Part shown: positions 59,190 to 64,000 of the stretch, one piece after another
Position numbering within the stretch: position 1 is the stretch's first letter
Layout: each line of letters begins with the position of its first letter
Source of the DNA: Sphingomicrobium sediminis
GTDB lineage: Bacteria > Pseudomonadota > Alphaproteobacteria > Sphingomonadales > Sphingomonadaceae
DNA: 64,000 nt
NCBI RefSeq assembly: GCF_023805295.1
Contig: NZ_JAMSHT010000001.1
Span: 682,001 to 746,000 of the forward strand
Reading direction: 5' to 3'
The notes under the pieces: model-generated
What the model was told of the DNA's origin: nothing
The model's input: only the letters and a program-made list of their open reading frames with translations
The model's database searches: none
Program-made: the position numbers and the translations under genes

Positions 59190-60140
59190 CTATTTCCAGC
59201 GAACGCTCTGCTGCGGGTCTGTATTGATGTCGAGGCTGAAGATGTCCGGGCGGGAATAATGACCGTCCGTGTCGAGCAACGCCTTGGCCGCGGCGACTTC
59301 CTCGAGGTCGATTTCTGCATGGATCGTCTCTTCGCCCTCGCCGGCATGCGCCAGGATGCGTCCGTCGGGCCCGATGATCATGCTGCCGCCACGGTTGAGC
59401 ACGTCTTCCTCGATCGCGTCCAAAAGCGCGAGCGCGTCGTCATTGCCCTCGCAGCGTTCCACGCCATCGCGCAGTTGCTCGCGCGTCTGGACCAAACCTG
59501 CCGCGAGAACGAAGCAACGGCCTTCGAAGGCATAATGACGCGAGGCAATGGCATAGGTCTCTCGGACGGTCGGCCAGGCTGCGACATGCACCGCTTCTTC
59601 CTGGTTGTGCATGGCGGCGCGCGCGAACGGCATCCAATGCTCCCAGCAGATCAGGCTGCCGACATTGCCCCATTCGGCCTCGTGCACGCCCAGAGTCGAG
59701 CCATCGCCGCGCATCCAGACGAGCCGCTCGCCATGCGTGGGCACCAGCTTGCGATGATCGAGCGGCGCGGCATTGGGCCGGAACAGCATCTGGTTGTTGA
59801 ACAGGCTGGAGCGAATACGCTCATGCGCGCCGATCGAGACGAGCGCGCCCGTTTCGTCCACCAGATCCTGCAGCGGTGCAAAGCGGAAGTCGTTGGCCAT
59901 CACTGCCTGGTCCATCAGGATGGCGTGCATCGCTTTGGTGCCGGGATGATCCCACAAAGCAGCGCCGGGGCTCTCGTCGAGCCAGAGCGGATAGCCGCCG
60001 AGGAATGTCTCACCGAAGGCAACGATCTCGGCGCCATCCTTGATGGCAGCGCGTGCCAGTTCGACCGCTTGCGTGATCCCATCATCGATGCAGAGCGGGA
60101 TGGGCGCGGCCTGGCAGATGGCGACGTTGAGCTTGCTCAT
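59190..60140 (-). CDS. Nitrilase-superfamily amidohydrolase
   Basis: 316 residues with triad Glu44 (AFGETFLGGYP), Lys131 (DHRKLVPTHGE) and Cys165 (GSLICWEHWMP). The WEHW and HYAFEGRCFVLAA patterns fit the aliphatic nitrilase/cyanide hydratase branch more than amidases. Hydrolyses a nitrile to acid and ammonia; substrate unknown. Its ATG follows the rimM stop by one base, so it is part of the ribosomal operon's transcript. Confidence 0.88.
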   Translation of the reverse strand: MSKLNVAICQAAPIPLCIDDGITQAVELARAAIKDGAEIVAFGETFLGGYPLWLDESPGAALWDHPGTKAMHAILMDQAVMANDFRFAPLQDLVDETGALVSIGAHERIRSSLFNNQMLFRPNAAPLDHRKLVPTHGERLVWMRGDGSTLGVHEAEWGNVGSLICWEHWMPFARAAMHNQEEAVHVAAWPTVRETYAIASRHYAFEGRCFVLAAGLVQTREQLRDGVERCEGNDDALALLDAIEEDVLNRGGSMIIGPDGRILAHAGEGEETIHAEIDLEEVAAAKALLDTDGHYSRPDIFSLDINTDPQQSVRWK

Positions 60141-60141
60141 C

Positions 60142-60642
60142 CTAGTCCTCGGCAAAGGCGGCGTTGATAACGAGCCGCTCCTTGTTCCACTCGGGCACCG
60201 CATTTTCGGTCATCGGGACCATGAAGCGTTTGCCGGTCGGCCGCTCGATCTCGATGACGTCGCTGGCCCCGAAATTCTCGACTGCGACAATGGTGCCGAC
60301 TTCAGCGCCCCTATCGTCGATGACGAGGAGGCTGAGGAGATCGCTGAAATAATATTCGCCCTCACCCAGTTCGGGCAGCGTTTCGCGGGCGATTTCCAAG
60401 AGCGACCCGCGCAGCGCTTCTGCGGCCTCACGACTGTTGACGCCATCGAGCTTCGCGATCGCACCCTTGGCATTGGCGCGGACAGACAAAAGGCGCCGCT
60501 CGTCCTCTCCGACGAACAGCGCCTTCTGTTTCTTCAGGCTGTCGATGCCCTCGGCAAAGAGCTTGAGCCGTAGCTCGCCCTTGACGCCATGGGCACCCGC
60601 CACGGCGGCGAGCGCAACGCGATCCTGCGACGCGCCCGCCAT
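60142..60642 (-). CDS. rimM: Ribosome maturation factor RimM
   Basis: Helps assemble the 30S head. 166 residues: VAGAHGVKGELRLKLF, REAAEALRGSLLEIARETLP, GEYYFSDLLSLLVID, and closing PEWNKERLVI. Six bases downstream of rpsP and followed at once by the nitrilase instead of trmD. Confidence 0.95.
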   Translation of the reverse strand: MAGASQDRVALAAVAGAHGVKGELRLKLFAEGIDSLKKQKALFVGEDERRLLSVRANAKGAIAKLDGVNSREAAEALRGSLLEIARETLPELGEGEYYFSDLLSLLVIDDRGAEVGTIVAVENFGASDVIEIERPTGKRFMVPMTENAVPEWNKERLVINAAFAED

Positions 60643-60648
60643 GCCGGG

Positions 60649-61170
60649 TTACTCGGCCTTGGCTTCTTCGGCTTCGGCGTCGTCCGCCTTGGCTTCTTCA
60701 GCAGCTTCCTCGGCGGGAGCTTCCTCAGCAGCGGCTTCTTCAGCCGGGGTCTCTTCAGCAGCAGCTTCTTCGACCGGTGCTTCGTCGGCAGCCTTCGCAG
60801 CTTCTTCAGCTTCCTTGGCGGCGTCCTTGGCGGCCTGTTCCTTTTCGGCCTTCTCTTCGGCGCGTTCCTTGGCCTTCTCGCCCGGCTCGCCCTTCTGCGG
60901 GTTGTTGCGCGCTTCGCGCTTCATCATGCCCTCGGCGTCAAGGAAACGCAGGACGCGGTCGGTCGGCTGGGCGCCAACGTCGAGCCAGTGCTGGATGCGC
61001 TCCTTGTCGAGCTTCACGCGCTCGGGATTGTCCTTGGCGAGGAGCGGGTTGTACGAACCCACGCGCTCGATGAAGCGACCGTCGCGCGAACGACGGCTGT
61101 CGGCCACGACGATGCGGTAGTAGGGACGCTTTTTCGCGCCACCACGGGCGAGACGAATTGCAACTGCCAT
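60649..61170 (-). CDS. rpsP: 30S ribosomal protein S16, Ala/Glu-rich tail
   Basis: 173 residues. The core (about 1-80) has [38 protein letters not shown] and [17 protein letters not shown] tail from about residue 100 is built of Lys/Glu then [17 protein letters not shown] repeats. Bacterial S16 is often 80-90 residues; extended tails are seen in alphaproteobacteria. Translated next to rimM. Confidence 0.97.
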   Translation of the reverse strand: MAVAIRLARGGAKKRPYYRIVVADSRRSRDGRFIERVGSYNPLLAKDNPERVKLDKERIQHWLDVGAQPTDRVLRFLDAEGMMKREARNNPQKGEPGEKAKERAEEKAEKEQAAKDAAKEAEEAAKAADEAPVEEAAAEETPAEEAAAEEAPAEEAAEEAKADDAEAEEAKAE

Positions 61171-61197
61171 ATTCTTATTCCTTCTTAGGTAATGCTG

Positions 61198-62658
61198 TTA
61201 TTTCTTTGAAAACTTGTCGAAACCGGGGGGCAGGTTCATTGGTGCGCCGGGGCCACCCAGACCCGGCAGTCCGCCACCCGGCGGAAGCTGCGGCATCTCT
61301 CCGCCAGCGCTATCTGCGCCGCCGGGAAGCCCGCCGCCAAACATCGAGGCGAGCTTTGAAAAGCCGCCCATCTTCTTCAATTTCTTCATCGCGCCTTCCA
61401 TTTGCTGGTGCATCTTCAGCAGCTTGTTGACTTCCTGCACCGTGGTGCCGGAGCCGTTGGCGATACGCCGCTTGCGCTTGGCGTTGATGATCTTGGGTTT
61501 CTGGCGCTCTTCCGACGTCATCGAGCTCATCATCGCCTCGAGACGGGTCAGCGCCTTGTCGTCGATGTCAGTTGCCTGCTTCATGCCCTTCATTCCGGGC
61601 ATCATCTTGGCGAGCGCGCCCAGTCCACCCATCTTCTGCATCTGCTTGATCTGCAGCGCGAGGTCGTCGAGGTCGAACTTGCCCTTCTCCATCTTGCGGG
61701 CAAGACGCTCGGCATCTTCCTGCTTGACGGTTTCGGCGGCCTTTTCGACCAGGCTGACGACATCGCCCATGCCGAGGATGCGGCCGGCGACACGGTCGGG
61801 ATGGAAGGGCTCGAGCGCATCCAGCGCTTCGCCCGTACCCGCAAATTTGATGGGCTTGCCGGTGACCTTGCGCATCGACAGCGCCGCGCCACCGCGCGCA
61901 TCGCCATCCATACGGGTGAGGATGACACCGGTAAGGTCGATTTCCGCGGAAAACCCCTTGGCGACGTTGACTGCGTCCTGGCCGGTCAGGCTGTCGACCA
62001 CGAGCAAAGTCTCGGCCGGCGTCGCAGCGCTGGCGACGGCCTTCATTTCGGCCATCAGCGCATCGTCGACATGGAGGCGCCCCGCCGTGTCGAGTATGAC
62101 CACGTCATAGCCTTGCAGCTTGGCCGACTGGACCGCGCGTTTGGCAATGTCGGTGGGCTGCTGGCCGGCAACGATCGGCAGCGTCTCGACCTCGGCCTGG
62201 CGCCCAAGCACCGCCAGCTGCTCCTGCGCCGCCGGACGGGCGACGTCGAGCGAGGCCATCAGGACCTTCTTACGATCCTTTTCCTTGAGGCGCTTGGCGA
62301 GCTTTGCAGTGCTGGTGGTCTTACCCGAGCCCTGCAGGCCGACGACCATGATGACCGCGGGGGGATTGACGTTGAGGTTGAGCTCGGCATTTTCCGCGCC
62401 AAGCAGCTCGACCAGCGCATCGTTGACGATCTTGACGACCATCTGGCCCGGCGTGACCGATTTGACGACTTCCTCGCCGACCGCGCGTTCGGTGACCTGT
62501 TCAACAAATTCGCGCGCGACGGGCAGCGCCACGTCTGCTTCGAGCAAGGCGACGCGGACTTCGCGCATCGCATCGCGCACGTCGGCCTCCGACAAGGCAC
62601 CGCGGCCGCGGATCTTGTCGAATACACCGGAAAGGCGATCGCTCAGGCTGTCAAACAA
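61198..62658 (-). CDS. ffh: Signal recognition particle protein Ffh
   Basis: 486 residues: N domain (MFDSLSDRLSGVFDKIRGRG), G domain with GLQGSGKTTSTAKLA, DTAGRLHVD, and TRMDGDARGGAALS; Met-rich M domain from about residue 300, ending in a Gly/Pro-rich tail. Binds signal sequences and SRP RNA. The start is TTG with AAGGAG 8 bases upstream. First gene of the operon leading to rplS. Confidence 0.97.
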   Translation of the reverse strand: MFDSLSDRLSGVFDKIRGRGALSEADVRDAMREVRVALLEADVALPVAREFVEQVTERAVGEEVVKSVTPGQMVVKIVNDALVELLGAENAELNLNVNPPAVIMVVGLQGSGKTTSTAKLAKRLKEKDRKKVLMASLDVARPAAQEQLAVLGRQAEVETLPIVAGQQPTDIAKRAVQSAKLQGYDVVILDTAGRLHVDDALMAEMKAVASAATPAETLLVVDSLTGQDAVNVAKGFSAEIDLTGVILTRMDGDARGGAALSMRKVTGKPIKFAGTGEALDALEPFHPDRVAGRILGMGDVVSLVEKAAETVKQEDAERLARKMEKGKFDLDDLALQIKQMQKMGGLGALAKMMPGMKGMKQATDIDDKALTRLEAMMSSMTSEERQKPKIINAKRKRRIANGSGTTVQEVNKLLKMHQQMEGAMKKLKKMGGFSKLASMFGGGLPGGADSAGGEMPQLPPGGGLPGLGGPGAPMNLPPGFDKFSKK

Positions 62659-62697
62659 ACGTCAGTCTCCTTCTCGTGTCCCATGGGCGCCAATACG

Positions 62698-62733
62698 CAA
62701 AAAGCGCCGGCGGACGAAACCTCGTCGGCCAGC
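62698..62733 (-). terminator. Terminator upstream of ffh, after the DUF1330 gene
   Basis: Stem of 11 pairs with one mismatch (62706-62717 with 62722-62733), 4-base loop, then GCTTTTT on the minus strand. It lies 78 bases past the DUF1330 stop and separates that gene from the ffh operon. Confidence 0.65.
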
Positions 62734-62810
62734 GTGCGCCGCAGCGCTTGCAAATTGTCATCCCTTGGGACGGGGGCGCATCTATGCGACACACGGCCCG
62801 GCGTCAAGCT

Positions 62811-63230
62811 TTATACCCCTTGCGGCACTATCGGCAGCAGCCGGGAATCCGCCAGCGCCGCACTGCGATGCCCAATACCGGAAAGATAGGCCTTGTTCTG
62901 CGCGAAGGCCATGAAGGCTTCCGGCGAGGCCTGCTCCACCAGCAGGACGCGATCCCAGTGCTCTGCCTCGGGACCGATGAAATACCTACCGCCCTCGCCG
63001 TCGAAGAGGAGCTTGCCGCCGGCTTCGAGCAGGAATGGCGCTGTGTGCGCCATATAGCGGTCATAGGCCTCGGCACCCGAAATAGGCGTGTCGGGCGCAA
63101 GGTCCGGAAGGTCCGAATAGTCCGCCACCTCGCGAAAGCGCAGAAGATTGAGCATAACCACCGGCCCCTTGATGCCCAGCATAAAAAATGCAGTCGCGGA
63201 CGCTTCGGTGGGTTCGAGATAAGTCGGCAT
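62811..63230 (-). CDS. DUF1330-like protein
   Basis: 139 residues, ferredoxin-like alpha/beta fold: PVVMLNLLRFREVADYSD, EAYDRYMAHTAPFLLEAGG, GPEAEHWDRVLLVEQASPEAF. Small dimeric proteins of this type (DUF1330/NIPSNAP-like) have unknown function. GGAG lies 7 bases ahead of the ATG. Single gene, with about 120 gene-free bases upstream. Confidence 0.8.
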   Translation of the reverse strand: MPTYLEPTEASATAFFMLGIKGPVVMLNLLRFREVADYSDLPDLAPDTPISGAEAYDRYMAHTAPFLLEAGGKLLFDGEGGRYFIGPEAEHWDRVLLVEQASPEAFMAFAQNKAYLSGIGHRSAALADSRLLPIVPQGV

Positions 63231-63348
63231 CGCGTAGCTCCATGGATAGATACGCAGGTGTGCACCCGCTCAGAGGCTGACGAGCAGGCATGAAAACCTG
63301 TGACGCGCCGATTTCGATTAGCGGCCGGGCAGGACCGACCAAACGCCG

Positions 63349-63927
63349 TCAGAACGCGCCGCCGCCTTCCAGCATGATTACCTCTTCTGGCGTACTCTCT
63401 CGCCCCAGCGCCTTGTTGCGGCCCGGGAAGCGGCCGAAGTCGACGATCTGCTGGCGGTGCAGGTGGGCGAAGCGGTCATGGCCTTCCTCGTGCATCGCAT
63501 CGAACAGGGCCACGCTCTGCTCCTGGTCGCTCAATTCCTCGCTGTGCATCAGCGGCATGTAGACGAAGAAGCGCTGGTCCTTAGGCAGGCGCAGGTCCCA
63601 GCCTTTGGCGATGGCGCGGCGGGTCAGCTGGCGGGCCATGCGGTCGGCCTCGAATGCCTTGGCCTTGCCGCGATTGATATGGCGGCTGAACTGGTCGAGC
63701 ATGATGATCGCGGCGAGTGCACGCTTGGGCCCCTCGCGCCATACCTTCCCCTCGGCGGCGATCACCGACTTGCGCAAATCGCCCCAGCGCTCCTTGATCT
63801 TCTTGTCGAGCTCGGCATCCTTCTTCCACCACCGATCTTCGCCGACTTCGTCGAACCAATAGTCGATGACCTGTTGGGCTAGCGCACGGATTTCGCTGTC
63901 TTCGGCACTGAAGGCATTGCTCGCCAC
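63349..63927 (-). CDS. DUF924 family protein
   Basis: 192 residues, all helical, TPR-like: VIDYWFDEVGEDRWWKKD, IIMLDQFSRHINRGKAKAF, FVYMPLMHSEELSDQEQSV, IVDFGRFPGRNKALGRESTPEE. The family is common and uncharacterised. The start is GTG with GGGGAG about 10 bases upstream. The 73 bases beyond it to the right edge show no gene. Confidence 0.9.
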   Translation of the reverse strand: MASNAFSAEDSEIRALAQQVIDYWFDEVGEDRWWKKDAELDKKIKERWGDLRKSVIAAEGKVWREGPKRALAAIIMLDQFSRHINRGKAKAFEADRMARQLTRRAIAKGWDLRLPKDQRFFVYMPLMHSEELSDQEQSVALFDAMHEEGHDRFAHLHRQQIVDFGRFPGRNKALGRESTPEEVIMLEGGGAF

Positions 63928-64000
63928 GAAAGGACACTCCCCATTGCTCTTGGGCGACCCTCACCTTAAGTCGCCATGCGTAATGGCAACCACCTTTCAC

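Noticed and set aside
63061..63342. 93-residue minus-strand frame overlapping the DUF1330 gene
   Set aside because: Occupies another frame of a better-supported gene; no similarity recognised.

Overview
The window looks like a chromosomal segment from an alphaproteobacterium of the order Sphingomonadales. This rests on high GC, carAB diverging from a YqeY-dnaG-rpoD unit, a DivL-type kinase beside tsaE, AddAB in place of RecBCD, an SdhE-Mfd pair diverging from RecG, and many proteins of sphingomonad type (DOMON-like, DUF1343/NamZ, YbjN). It is gene-dense, mostly housekeeping, and has no gene-free stretch above 300 bases. I see no prophage, insertion sequence, CRISPR array or rRNA; one tRNA (Asn) is present.

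Layout. 1-3.8 kb: carB (cut by the left edge) and carA on the minus strand. 3.9-8.2 kb: yqeY, dnaG (apparently with a CTG start) and rpoD, closed by a terminator. 8.4-16.5 kb: a PspC-like protein, an unknown protein, a MoxR ATPase, then a block of four accessory genes plus a soluble chemotaxis receptor, then the von Willebrand (CoxE-like) protein expected as MoxR partner and a DUF817 membrane protein. 16.5-19.5 kb: NamZ-type muramidase with a DOMON-like protein, and tyrS. 19.5-27.1 kb: recG, sdhE, mfd, an EAL phosphodiesterase and NAD kinase, followed by tRNA-Asn. 27.3-33.7 kb: putA, secA and trxA. 33.8-44.8 kb: a minus-strand chain divL-tsaE-amgK-murU-addB-addA, mostly with overlapping stop and start codons, and a tiny opposite-strand gene between addB and addA. 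45-50 kb: ahcY, yqgE, three related secreted YbjN-like proteins, a 1-Cys peroxiredoxin and two small tail-anchored membrane proteins. 50-57 kb: an ACE-like M2 peptidase, alpha/beta hydrolase, orphan membrane protein, asd, polysaccharide deacetylase and a DPP-IV-like S9 peptidase. 57-62.7 kb: the ffh-rpsP-rimM-trmD-rplS operon, split by a nitrilase and an ArsR-SRPBCC pair. 62.8-63.9 kb: DUF1330 and DUF924 proteins.

How it fits together. NamZ, AmgK and MurU suggest MurNAc salvage into UDP-MurNAc. The two secreted peptidases and PutA fit growth on peptides and proline. RecG, Mfd and AddAB cover recombination and repair. DivL and a perfect CtrA-type site (TTAA-N7-TTAA) point to the alphaproteobacterial cell-cycle circuit. 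No clearly new defence or biosynthetic system is visible. The best leads are the palindrome between the DUF2975/XRE module and its divergent ABC transporter, the ArsR promoter whose -10 box, operator and start codon coincide, the three YbjN paralogues sharing C-x5-C-x-G-L, and the DUF883-like small proteins with a possible general-stress promoter.
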